A DNA stretch of 64,000 bases from assembly GCA_009763385.1 (NCBI GenBank), contig CM019830.1:93374649-93438648 (forward strand). Direction: 5' to 3'. Every line of letters starts with the position of its first letter. Positions within the stretch are counted from its first letter, which is position 1. A model generated the notes under the pieces. That model saw nothing but the letters and a program-made list of their open reading frames with translations. It was not told the DNA's origin and made no database searches. Positions 10,901 through 21,586 of this stretch are shown one piece after another. The translations under genes were made by a program, and so were the position numbers. This DNA comes from Coix lacryma-jobi var. lacryma-jobi. Lineage: Eukaryota; Streptophyta; Magnoliopsida; Poales; Poaceae.

Positions 10901-12332
10901 CGTTGATGCATTACTACTTATCCTTGTCCACCTGCAATTGTATCTTGTTATCCCGTTAAGTCTAGGCTCGTTTCTGCTTAGCCTGCTTAGACCGGTAAAA
11001 GTCGGGTGACTTCCTGTCTCCCGCATATAGGTGGATACTGATCATGTTTAGCCTTGTGCTATCATGGAGATAATCATGTGATTAATTAAACTGAGACCGG
11101 GCGGGATGTAGGAGCAGTAGGACATGGGTTCTGTGTGCTAGTAGTCTCCCGTCTGTGTCGATTAGGAACCGACGAAGGCACACCTCAGCCATTTTGAACG
11201 CGTTAATCACTTAACGGAGGAGGTGTGGGTACCTCCCGTGAAGCCGAGTAAGGTTTTCGAGCCGGTGATGGAGATGTTGACGCCTAACACCCAGGGCCTT
11301 ATATGAACCGTGGGCAACTATTCTGAGCATCCTGGCATGGTCCGTGGACGGGCGGGGCCTAATTGACCTGGCATGACCGTGGGCAGTTATAGCTTGAGCG
11401 ACCTGGCATTGAGATAACCCCCGGTGTAGAAGGGCCCATGACCGTCCCGCGTGTTGTGTTCTCGAACCTCCTGAATTGGTCGCCGACGGCCGCCTGGCAA
11501 GGTGTGATCGGGCGAGTGTGCGACATTTTTATCCCCAGCTGGTAGGAATCGATTATAATCGCCATCACTCCTGGTTGGTGAGTAACTTGACTGGGCATGT
11601 GTTACCGTAGTAACTTATGGAACTAAAGATGGTTGTGGTACTGAATCTGAAACGCTATTGATGAAATAGTCGCTCTTGCTTGATTAAGTAGTCAAGTGCT
11701 TGCTCTAGATCAGGGGCAAATCTAGTTAATCAGGTTGATTACATAAAATTGACTGCTAATACTCTAATGATGATTATGTATTAATAAAATGCTTTTATGC
11801 AAAAAGGTAAGTACAGCCAACCCAGATACAGCCTTGCATACTCCTTGGTGGCGTCTATTTCTGGTTTATGACGGGTAAGTCTAGCTGAGTACCTTCTCAT
11901 ACTCAGGGTTTATCCCTTGTTGTTGCAGATGGGCAATGCTTCTTCGACTATTGCGAGAACTGTCTGTACCCCGTCGAGGGTGGTGACTAGACCATGGGCA
12001 TGGTCAACTCTTATCCTTCCCTGATGCTTTTGTGGACTGATCAACCATTGGCACCGTATTGTGAACTGAGAACTTATGTTTAAAACTATGTTGCTTCCGC
12101 TTTCAAATTTTGAACTATGGTTTGTAATAACTGTTGAACTCTATGTATTTGAATTATGTGCGAACTGATTGTTCCTCGTGGACATGTATGCTAATCTATT
12201 ACGATCTTGGCTAAAGTTGAATGATTTGAAATCCTTCGAGATTTCCGGACTACCGGGTTTGTACGAGCTAAGTACTGTAATCTCTGTGAAAGCGGGGATT
12301 CGGTGCTTAATTCGGTCGATCCGTTTGTGATA
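7902..12332 (+). repeat. Tekay-1 5' LTR
   Basis: The LTR begins TGTAACACCCCTGGTG and matches 25977-30326 along its length with many small differences. It contains a CpG-dense block (about 8560-9680) made of degenerate GC-rich repeats built on GCCATGGCCGCC-like and GAGCTCGGT words. An AT-rich block follows (about 9690-10560), then an exon-like segment (10670-10810), and a moderately GC-rich 3' part with a short hairpin at 11883-11905. A weak TATA-like TTTAAATAG lies near 9723. The 3' border is set by comparison with the other LTR and is uncertain by a few bases. Confidence 0.85.
10564..10857 (+). other. Open frame inside the Tekay-1 LTR, present in both LTRs
   Basis: An acidic, proline-rich stretch (for example EVQEPPPVEPYLEE, then DEDLPECRDHRPSDFERGKP) is open in this LTR and again in the other LTR at 28596-28880. 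It follows a pyrimidine-poor but acceptor-like catCATGCAG at about 10660-10669. The matching place in the Tekay-2 LTR (about 53945-54110, minus strand) encodes a different charged stretch before a similar GKPRSI-like end. It may be a coding exon carried in the LTR or a chance open frame in a GC-rich patch. I know of no domain in it. Confidence 0.3.
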
Positions 12333-12340
12333 TAAATTAC

Positions 12341-12352
12341 TGGTATCACAGA
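12341..12352 (+). promoter_or_regulatory. Tekay-1 primer-binding site, tRNA-Met type
   Basis: TGGTATCACAGA lies just inside the 5' LTR and matches the tRNA-Met-complementary site TGGTATCAGAGC at all but the last few positions. Priming of minus-strand cDNA would start here. About eight bases separate it from the LTR end, which is common in this lineage. Confidence 0.7.
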
Positions 12353-13158
12353 TTCGTTTCTGTTATTTTTTTTGGATTCAATCAATAGTTGGCGTTACTG
12401 TTCATGATGTATTTAAAATTTGTATTTCCAATCAAAATTTTCTTTGCAAAACTTAAAGCTATAATAGGGTTTGAAAAAATCTTATAAATGAAGATTAAGC
12501 TGTGCCAATGATCAAGTGCTTATGCCCAGTAGGTTTCTAGGTGGCTATTTAAGTACTAACTTGGGGGTTGTGCATCATATTTAAATTCTATTGTTTCTGT
12601 CGTCCATACGGCAAGGTGAAATTGTATGGGTGCTATTCTTCGGAATAGTAATGTATGGATCAATTGCCTCTACGCCAAGGTAACAAGTGAGTTGTGAGAG
12701 CATGATTGGACAACCGCCAATCTAGGGGAGTGCTTGAATGGTACCGACATGTATACCTGTTACACACAAGTATATGTGAAAGTATTGATTGTGGGAGTAA
12801 TACTATTCTGATGGGTGCATATACTGCTTACGTGTATACTGGGTGTGCACCTGAGTTAGTATTAGATTTAATTTCAGCAATGCATGATATTCATACTGTG
12901 GGCAGGGCTGAAGTGATTTTCTGCAGGTATGCTAACTTGCGAACGTATAGTACGTCTAGTTAACGCTACGAGTGAACGTGTATGCCACCATCTAGCCGTT
13001 AGATGGATAGACAGTGAGGACGTATGTGGCGTGCATGCATCATAATCATATAACCTTGCATTAATCTTACTTCCTTCCTTATCGATTATCCGTCCCGTTT
13101 TTCTAATAAAAGTGGTTCTCAACTAATGAAAACATATGTGTGGGTAAACTTCTTACAG
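12353..13158 (+). other. Tekay-1 untranslated leader
   Basis: This 0.8-kb leader lies between the primer site and ORF1. The part at about 12770-12990 is clearly related to the leader of Tekay-2 (minus strand, about 62230-62500), including a shared open stretch coding CGSNT-LMGAYT--VYTG. The leader ends in an acceptor-like ttcttacag directly before the ORF1 ATG. It may hold packaging or splicing signals. It may also encode a short upstream peptide (12706-12963). Confidence 0.45.
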
Positions 13159-13856
13159 ATGGCCCGTACCAAGCGCACAGCTCATAAGTCAACCGGAGGC
13201 AAGAGGCCTAATTACATGTTGGGGCCATGGACCGCGGAAGGATCGGAGGACTTCTTAGATGAGTTCGGCATCCCTACCATCCTTTGGAGGGTATTGCACC
13301 TAGTGGGATATCAGGAGGGCCAGGAGCCACAGTACGACTGGCACCGTGTGCAGTTCTCGGAGGATCGTCACATGTACACGGTGGAGGTAGACGTGCCTAG
13401 CCGTGATGACCAGGATCACGTCTGGTGCCGCCGTGTGTTCGCGTTGCAGGGGAGAACCCCATGGGATGGAGCCAACAGAGTTGCTTACACCGTTCTCCGG
13501 GACATTATGGAGGACCATCCGGAGGTAGTTGCCCAGGCTACACCCAGCATCTTCCCGACGGCAGATCCTTATCAGTCAGTGTGGCGTCAGCCAGGAGCTA
13601 TAGTACTTGAGGCTAGCTCTCTTGAGAGGGAGCATTGTGCAGGACCAGCAGGGTGTGCTATGGCCGCTCTCATGGCTACTTACGGATGCCTATCGCGTAG
13701 CTATGACCACCTGGACCATTTTCTTAGTGAGGAGATGGCTGCACAGCGTCGCAGGCAGGAGGAGCATGCTAGAGATAGACCTCCTCACCACACAGCTAGC
13801 TCACCCTGACTGTGGAGAGGGACCAGGCGCTTCAGAGAGAGCAGGAGACCGCTCAT
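13159..13856 (+). pseudogene. Tekay-1 ORF1 with histone H3-like N-terminus, 5' part
   Basis: The ATG at 13159 follows ttcttacag. Residues 2-17 match the histone H3 tail at 13 of 16 positions: differences are Q5R, R8H and A15R, while R2, T3, K4, T6, K9, S10, T11 and K14 are kept. After Pro16 all similarity to H3 stops. The rest is a 200-residue sequence I do not recognise, with several Trp and His residues and a C-terminal R/E-rich part. A stop at 13807 is probably a frameshift, because another frame continues as Q/E-rich coiled coil up to the Athila insertion at 13857. The gene resumes at 20938. It lies upstream of gag, where most Tekay elements are not known to have a gene. Confidence 0.65.
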
Positions 13857-15319
13857 TGTTGGTGGTCCTTAACTCATATTTTATACCACCAACTTCATTA
13901 TAAAAATATATAAAAATATTCCCAAGACTAGTGAATAGGGCTTTACACTAATACATTCCATGAGTTTTGGTGACTATTCGCTTGCAGGCATACATCGGTG
14001 AAATGCATATAAAGGGATGGAAATAATACATAAAACATCATTATGCAACACAAATACCAAGTGGCCCACTTACCATGCAATCCAGGCCTCAGACACAGGC
14101 CAAAATGCCCAACAAAGAACCCAAGTGGTGAAGGCCCAAATCAACTCCAAACCCTACGCGGGCTGCAGGACCTTGCTTCAGTAAAATGGGCGCCACGGGC
14201 TCATCCGAACTCCGATTTTGAATCACCACCTGTCCACGGAAAGCTAATGACGAGACGCACGTGCTCGTGAAAGCCTAGCCGATTTAGGCCCACATGGGGC
14301 GGCCGACCCAGGGGGGCGACCGCTCCCCCAGAACGTCGGTTTCAGCCCAATTTTGTTGAGGCGGTGCATTAACTCCTCCCTAAGGCGGTTCCGGGTGAAT
14401 TTTGCAGCGAAGTCCCTCCTAAACCGACCTAAAGCACCTATATAAGGAGAGGAGGAGGGGAGGCCAAGAGAACAACACACAAAGGAATAGAAGAGCACCT
14501 CTCTCTTGAGTAGATCCCCACTCCTTAGGGCTATGCCCTAGTAGCTTTCTAGAGTTGGAGAGTGAGATGTGAGGGAAGAGAGCGGGGAAGTACCGGGCTG
14601 TCGGTCTCTCCCCGAGCTTGTACCTCAACGAGCCCTTACCTTGTACCCACATCGGGATCCATACATAGTAAGTGTTCGTGGTTTCTACAGTATTATTGTT
14701 CTTTTGATTAGATAAGCTTTATCTCTTCTTGTTTGCGGGTTCGTCGTCCATTCTCGTAGCCTCGGGATACTTAGTAGGAGGAACCTCTGAATCATTTGGT
14801 GGGGTTCCTGCGCAACGCTAGAGTAGTGATCAATAGCGTAGACGTGGGTGTCTAGGCTAGGGTTCACCTTCGTTTGCCTCGTAATCCACGGGTGAGGGAT
14901 CGGCGGCAGGTGGTGACAGCCCTGTTTGCCCTTAGTTTTCCCCAGTTCGGTTACGGCGTAGAGCTACACAAAGGCCGGAGTTACCTGGCAGACCAGGTAT
15001 AAGCCGGTGCCCGAAAGTGAACAAGTAGAAGTAAACGTTTATCTATCTTTAGACAGTAAAGCTTTAGCGATCCGTCTCTATTCCCCTCTCTTTCTCTACC
15101 CTTGTGTTGTCCTTGGACGAACTAGATAGAAGAAATACCTCCGTTCCTCGTGGAAATACGATAACCTGAATACCACTGGGTGAAGTGCTACAGCGGTACT
15201 TCCGTGCGCTTGCGGATTCTTCTGCTTACGCTAAGAAATACCAACAAGCATTTCTGGTGCCGTTGCCGGGGATGGATCGTAAGGTCCATTCTTAGTAACG
15301 ACGTTAGTAAGTGTCAACA
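13857..15319 (+). repeat. Athila-type 5' LTR
   Basis: It matches 19480-20932 with many single-base length differences in homopolymers and few substitutions. A TATA box (TATATAAGG) is at 14439. The last 73 bases contain a second copy of the PBS region (15255-15272), so the LTR has grown outward over an older end at ACCAACA (15246). Confidence 0.9.
14439..14445 (+). promoter_or_regulatory. TATA box of Athila-type LTR
   Basis: TATATAA followed by GG lies in a C-rich to purine-rich transition. The same box is in the 3' LTR at 20065-20071. It probably sets the start of genomic RNA about 30 bases downstream. Confidence 0.6.
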
Positions 15320-15327
15320 AGCATTTC

Positions 15328-15345
15328 TGGCGCCATTGCCGGGGA
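15328..15345 (+). promoter_or_regulatory. Athila-type primer-binding site, tRNA-Asp
   Basis: TGGCGCCATTGCCGGGGA is complementary to the 3' end of plant tRNA-Asp with one mismatch and lies eight bases after the LTR end. A nearly identical copy sits 73 bases upstream inside the LTR (15255-15272). Confidence 0.8.
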
Positions 15346-15439
15346 GGACGGGTTGCTATTTTCTTTGAACCTAGTTCATCCTCGTATCTGTATTTTTTTT
15401 TATAAAAACCAAAAATATTTTCTTTTTACTTTTTCAAAC

Positions 15440-16069
15440 ATGAAGCCAACTCCAATTCAAAATCCGTCCGCTTCAAAAGGGGAGTTCGTCGAGCCAAAAC
15501 CTTCTCCAAAACTTTCATCCAATGATGGACTCCGCCCTTATTTAAAACCATAGCTCGGGCACTACACTTCTCTGGTTTTCATAATGAAGATTCTTTTAAC
15601 CACTTGCTAGATCTTGAGGAAGTTTGCTCATGCCTAAGCATCCCAAGCATGACAAAAGAAACGATTAAGTGGAAATTGTTTTCGTCTTCCCTCAATGGGA
15701 GGCGAACAATGGTACGCTAATGTCGTAGAAAGTGTGAATGGGGATTGGGAAGAACTTAAAAACAAGTTTTATCTTGCATTCTTCCCTAGATCCCGTATCA
15801 CCTCTATACCAAAGGAAATCCTCCATTTCGAGCAAGATGAGGAGTCTATAGGTGCAGCCTGGGCCAGGTATTTGACGATACTACACGCTAGGCCCAAACA
15901 TGTCTTTACCCGAGAGCGGTGCAATTGCAATCTCTTTTCTACGGGTCTAGATGAAGATGCTGCCCCAGTCCTTGACAGGGCCGCTGGAGGGTCGTTTTCA
16001 AGCAAATCTACAACGGAACAGAGAAAAATCCTTGATAACTTCCTAGAGAAGCACACTTTCCCGTTGTGA
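15440..16069 (+). pseudogene. Athila-type gag, truncated
   Basis: The frame opens at ATG 15440, shifts near 15550 and continues at 15695-16069. The second piece has the Athila gag pattern: a W-x-ELKNKFYLAFFPRSRI block, FEQDEESIGAAWARY and later CNLFSTGLD. This corresponds to the retrotransposon gag capsid domain. No zinc knuckle or protease follows. Gag would form the particle that packages element RNA. The remaining piece is too short and broken to be functional. Confidence 0.75.
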
Positions 16070-19000
16070 CCAAAACCTCTCCAAACAAGAGCATGTTCAA
16101 GTTTTGAGGAGCCCTCATCAGTCGAATCAACAAACTTTGCCATACATAGATTCGACTTTTGAGCCCTCACCCGAGCTGCAAACACGATAATGCTTTATCC
16201 TTCGGAGGTTTTGCAATTGAATTCGAGGATTATGACAGAATCACGAACCTTCGTAGGTAGCAAAAATGCTCGAATATGAGGAGTTCCCTAAATAGAGCCA
16301 TCAAAAGAATTGTTAGTGGAGGTGAAACGTTATTCTGATGTAATTCGGATTCTTTCACCCTCCCGGACCATATCTTGCAATTTAGGGGAACAATTGTCGA
16401 TGCTCTTCACAACCCATCGGTCGGAACAATATCATGTCAAAATTCTTAGCGGAATCTTCTTTTGGGGTAACACTCGCTAATCCCGACCGACAAACTCTTT
16501 GAAGGTCCGCCAGGGTTTCTCTGTTGGGAGTGTTGGAGTGCTAAGGCCGTACCTTTTGAAATAAACGGAAAACGTGGTTCACCTAGATTTCATTCTACGA
16601 CATCCTCGAATTCGAACTTCTGTTAGGCCACCTTTCGAAACACTTTCCATAGAGAAACCATTCCGTGGGGCCCTGATGAACAGTTGGGAGCAATCACTTC
16701 CGCCGAGTCTATCGCTAGTTCTGCAAATCCAAAGGCGAAGGAGCAGCCCAATGCTAACTCATGCGAGGTGGTAAAATGCATAGCTCCGTACGTTTCGTTT
16801 GAGTTTCAATCTCATCCTTGTTAATCGATACGTCCAGTACCATCCTCGCTCGAGCTTATCCATGTCCCTCTGGCCATCATAACGTTGTTCTCGACAGCAG
16901 TCAAGTATCAACGCTCGTCTTTCATGATAGATCTTTCCAGTGCGGAAACTTTCATGCATGGACATGTGTGAAGCAACAACTCTAGAAACCAAGCAAGAAT
17001 CTGTTAATGAGCATGATAACTTCTCTTTTGAGTCCCTCATGTCAACATGCTCACTTTTAGGTTCTCTAGAGTTCGTTTTGCTTCAAACCACATGCTTCTA
17101 CGAGGATCACAACCTTCTCTTGATTCTCGTTGTCAAACTCTTTAAGAGAATGGTTGTGGATGCTTATGTTTATCACAAACATTGCAAATCCCGTAAATGC
17201 ATGGTGGTGCTAACCTTGCAGCTTGAGTATTAATGCCAAATACTTGGTGGTGAACTTGGGAATTACACCACCACTGTAGGCTGCAAGATGAAGTTCCCAA
17301 GGTCGAGCTTAAGACTATAATTAAGATCTGCCGGGAGATACCCCGGATTATCCTAAAAAAAATATTTATATAATGATTTAAAAAAATAGGTTTATATTTC
17401 TTTTATACTATCATTAAAAAAATAATAAAAATAAGATCATGCTATCTAGTTAGTGTGCACCTTCGGGTATTCTTGGTTGTTAACCTTTTCAGAACATGAT
17501 CAAGAAGAACACGGTACATACGATGTAAGAGAGCAGAAGAGCTTCAAAAAAAAATCATCAAATGCCTTATCATATTTATCTCCATAAGTTTACTAGACCA
17601 TACAAATTCATGCTTCTTATTGTTTTTTATGACGGCTGCTCTAGTTTGGGTATTCTGGATCCGGTACATCCATTGGTTCTTTTTAAATTAAGCATGGTGC
17701 TTAGGTTAAAATGACCTTCTTTAATCAAAATTTGACATGGCATTAGATTTTGATTAATGAACCTAAGTTGTTTGCATAAACAAAAGAAGTAATCTTTAAT
17801 GGAGATGAACCAGGCTAGCACTTTATAGCAAAACTTATCTTAGCCTTGTTTGAGTTCTGCTTAAAAAAAGAGAGTTTTCCTAAATGATAAAAATAAAAAA
17901 GGGTTTTTCATAATAAAATTGAGCCTTCCCAGTTTTCAAACTGGTAGAGCCTTTCTTTTTGTTTCTTTTGTTTGTTTCAATAAACAGGTACAAGAATAAG
18001 TGTGGGGGAGATCTCCCAAGTATAACCTTTCACACAATTGAGATCTCCCCAACACTTTGCACAACATCGAGAAAACCTAACATGGAGAAGGACAAGGTAA
18101 AAGGTTTTAGAATGGATTGACTTAACTTCCGGGTTGGTCAAATCATTTCTAACTCATCGTAAACTCCTTCATCTGCAAACGATGGTTTGTGCAAAACTCT
18201 ATCCTCACATCTCTCATGTTTTGAAGATTAAAACTAAACAGATTAAAAAGACAAAACTTTTGACATGTCATCTCCAAGTTATCCTTTGATAAAATTTGCA
18301 TACTCTTTATTCCTTGCTAATATTCCTATAACTTGTGAACACATTTCATAGGGACCCCATGCTATCTAAGTAATTGAAATATGAGATATAGTAGGATGAA
18401 AATGAACCTTGCTCTTTCATGTGAAGAACTTGGGATTTATTCAAAAAAAAAACAAAGTTCAAATAACATGCTCCTCAATGATATGAAAATTCCTACCAAA
18501 GCCATATCTAGTGTTAGATTTAAAACCTCCAATACTTGCAACTTACTACTGCATTGAGTTTTGTCAAGTCTTGTTGATGCCTTGTTGAAAACTTATCATG
18601 CCCCTAAGATCAAGATTCACGTACACCCCAAAAAAAAAATGCTAACTCTTGCACTAAGAGTTACGCAAAAACATGCCTTTCCATTCACCAAAATAAAAAC
18701 TCCACCACTTGTGTTATGAACCTATCTTCCCAAAATTCCTTTTTACTTTTGCAAAATATGGGCTATGAAAAAAAATAATCCCATGCCAAAAAGCATGAAG
18801 AAAAGAGAAAAGATGCCATGCCAAAGAAGCATGTGCCAAAAAATGAGAGAGCAGAAAAAAAATGGACAAGTGTCCAAATGAGAAAACAATGGGTACTTCG
18901 ATGCCCGCCTCTCTCTAAAAAAAATAATAATAAAGATAGCCCATATTTTCATAAGTTTCTAAAAAAAGGGGAGAGAGAAGCATGACAAAGGAGTTAAAAA

Positions 19001-19466
19001 AAAAAAATATACATATATATTCCCCACACTTGCACTTCTTGATCTAAGGGTATGGCATCTTTCTCCTCGGATCCGAGATTTGACTTAGCAAAATATGCGG
19101 AGTAAGTATGCCTTCATATCTTTACCTACCCAAACTCCACAAAAGCTTTTTAGGAATAGGAAAGAAAGAAGGCAACACTTGGTATGCCTTGGTGAGGAAC
19201 CAAACACATAAATGAGCGATTTGAGAGAATCATTTGAGGAGCTAAGCTATGGTTTACATTTTCAAAATGAAAACCCAAGTTTCTGAATTGATTGATGCAA
19301 GGGGATTTGAATCCATGTTGTTCCATTTTCAATCACCCAAGATATCATGGTAGACACTTCAGAGTTCATAAGTGCAGGTGAAGCTTGGAATAACTGTATG
19401 CAGGTTACATATCAGAGAGATGACCCATCTTAGTCCTAATCTTTACTCGAGGACGAGCAAAGGGCT
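16070..19466 (+). other. Internal non-coding part of Athila-type element
   Basis: Open frames are short and AT-rich runs are common. A stretch at about 16940-17233 (LEFVLLQTTCFYED, then VDAYVYHKHCKSRKC) looks like a decayed coding remnant, but I cannot assign a domain. A tract tgtgggggagatctccc at about 18001 resembles a second polypurine tract. Nothing resembling RT or integrase is present. Confidence 0.5.
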
Positions 19467-19479
19467 AAGTGGGGGAGTT
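19467..19479 (+). promoter_or_regulatory. Athila-type polypurine tract
   Basis: AAGTGGGGGAGTT directly precedes the 3' LTR and would prime plus-strand DNA synthesis. Confidence 0.75.
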
Positions 19480-20932
19480 TGTTGGTGGTCCGTAACTCAT
19501 ATTTTATACCACCAACTTCATTATAAAAAATATATAAAAATATTCCAAGACTAGTGAATAGGGCTTTACACTAATACATTCATGAGTTTTGGTGACTATT
19601 CGCTTGCAGGCATACATCGGTGGAAATGCATATAAAGGGATGGAAAATAATACATAAAAATCATTATGAAACAAACAAACCAAGTGGCCCATACCATGCA
19701 ATCCAGGCCTCAGACACAGGCCAAAATGCCCAACAAAGAACCCAAGTGGTGAAGGCCCAAACCAACTCCAAACCCTACGCGGGCTGCAGAACCTTGCTTC
19801 AGTAAAATGGGCGCACGGGCTCATCCGAACTCTGATTTTGAATCACACCCGTCCACGGAAAGCTAACGACGAGACGCACGTGCTCGTGAAAGCCCAGCCC
19901 GATTTAGGCCCACCATGGGGGCGGCGAGACCAGGGGGGGGGGCGACCGCCCCCCCAGAACGTCGGTTTCAGCCCAATTTTGTTGAGGCGGTGCATTAACT
20001 CCTCCCTAAGGCGGTTCCGGGTGAATTTTGCAGCGAAGTCCCTCCTAAACCGACCTAAAGCACCTATATAAGGAGAGGAGGAGGGGGAGGCCAAGAGAAC
20101 AACACACAAAGGAATAGAAGAGCACCTCTCTCTTGAGTAGATCCCCACTCCTTAGGGCTATGCCCTAGTAGCTTTCTAGAGTTGGAGAGTGAGATGTGAG
20201 GGAAGAGAGCGGGGAAGTACCGGGCTTGTCGGTCTCTCCCGAGCTTGTACCTCGACGAGCCCTTACCTTGTACCCACATCGGGATCCATACATAGTAAGT
20301 GTTCGTGGTTTCTACAGTATTATTGTTCTTTGATTAGATAAGCTTTATCTCTTCTTGTTTGCGGGTTCGTCGTCCATTCTCGTAGCGGATACTCTAGTAG
20401 AGGAACCTCTGAATCATTTGGAGGGTTCCTGCGCAATGTAGAGTAGTGATCAATAGCGTAGACGTGGTGTCTAGGCTAGGGTTCACCTTCGTTTGCCTCG
20501 TAATCCACGGGTGAGGGATCGGCGGCAGGTGGTGACAGCCTGTTTGCCCTTAGTTTTCCCCACGTTCGGTTACGGCGTAGAGCTACACAAAGGCCGGAGT
20601 TACCTGGCAGACCAGGTATAAGCCGGTGCCGAAGTGAACAAGTAGAAGTAACGTTTATCTATCTTTAGACAGTAAAGCTGTTAGCGATCCGTCTCTATTC
20701 CCCTCTCTTTCTCTACCCTTGTTTGTCCTTGGACGAACTAGATAGAAGAAATACCTCCGTTCCTCGTGGAAATACGATACCCTGTATACCACTGGGTGAA
20801 GTGCTACAGCGGTACTTCCGTGCGCTTGCGATTCTTCTGCTTACGCTAAGAATACCAACAAGCATTTCTGGCGCCGTTGCCGGGATGGATCGTAAGGTCC
20901 ATTCTTAGTAACGACGTTAGTAAGTGTCAACA
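19480..20932 (+). repeat. Athila-type 3' LTR
   Basis: It starts TGTTGGTGG and ends GTCAACA next to the duplicated ctcat. It carries the same internal PBS copy (from 20869) as the 5' LTR. The captured PBS was therefore already in the parental LTR. Confidence 0.9.
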
Positions 20933-20937
20933 CTCAT

Positions 20938-21247
20938 CAGCTCAGTGTTCAGCAGGAAGCGGCTACCTTCCTAGCCTTGATCATGAGGGAGACCGAGGAG
21001 TCGCTTCGCGGGTGTGTATTGAGGGCATACATGCTTCAGAGGAGAACAGGCTGTTCAGCAGGACTTAGAGCTGCAGCTTCACCACCTGCAGGACTACAAT
21101 GACCGTCTGCACGAGGAGATCCACCGCAGGGAGAATGAGAGGAACCCCATCTTTCCACAGGAGGACCCGGATCCGAGTAGCTCTTCTAGCAGTTCTTCAG
21201 ATATGTCTAGTGAGGATGGCGGCGTTGGTGACATCGCTAGAGAGTAG
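20938..21247 (+). pseudogene. Tekay-1 ORF1, 3' part after the Athila insertion
   Basis: The coding sequence of ORF1 resumes after the target duplication. It begins with a Gln/Glu-rich stretch continuous with the end of the 5' part, suggesting a coiled coil cut in two. One or two single-base shifts occur near 21010-21070. The C-terminus is a striking run of eight Ser followed by DMSSEDGG and ends at TAG 21245-21247. This is an acidic, casein-kinase-like tail. No known domain is seen. Confidence 0.6.
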
Positions 21248-21586
21248 TTAGATCGTATGCTTAGAGCCTAGTGATCTTTTGTGTGTGTTGGCAAGCCCGA
21301 TCTTTTGCTTTTGTATGGGCTGGATGTAAACATGAGTAGTGAACTCTTATGTGCACGTGGTGTGAGACCTTGGAAAGTCCCATATGTATGGGCAAAACTA
21401 TGGATGTTTATGTTGGTTTTTGCATGTTATGTATTAAGCGATCTTATTATGTGATGCTGCGATGTGGATTGAAATTTATTATGCCTCTATGATTGTTTGG
21501 CGAATTCGTTTTTAAATTCAGTTGGCATGATCTATTGTTCTCTACAATAATTACAACTCCACCTAATAATCACTTGCTGTGAATAC
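21248..21586 (+). other. Spacer between ORF1 and gag of Tekay-1
   Basis: It is AT-rich with no long frame. It ends in atacatgCAG directly before the gag ATG, an acceptor-like context also seen before ORF1. Confidence 0.4.

Larger units (their letters stand above)
13857..20932 (+). mobile_element. Athila-type Ty3 element, gag only, non-autonomous
   Basis: Ends are TGTTGGTGG and GTCAACA, flanked by the perfect 5-bp duplication ctcat (13852-13856 and 20933-20937). LTRs are 1463 and 1453 bases. The primer site is of the tRNA-Asp type used by Athila elements, and the tail before the 3' LTR (ACTCGAGGACGAGCAAAGG, then CTAAGTGGGGGAGTT) is typical of grass Athila relatives. The 4.2-kb internal part encodes a gag fragment but no protease, RT or integrase that I can find. 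It would depend on proteins from a full element. It inserted into ORF1 of Tekay-1 and is the youngest insertion in that nest. Confidence 0.85.

Noticed and set aside
13159..13210. A histone H3 gene or pseudogene
   Set aside because: Only the first 16 residues after Met resemble H3. No histone-fold sequence follows, and the context is a Tekay element between primer site and gag.
18990..19020. AT-rich run as a promoter or microsatellite of interest
   Set aside because: It is a short poly-A plus AT run in a decayed internal region with no conserved context.
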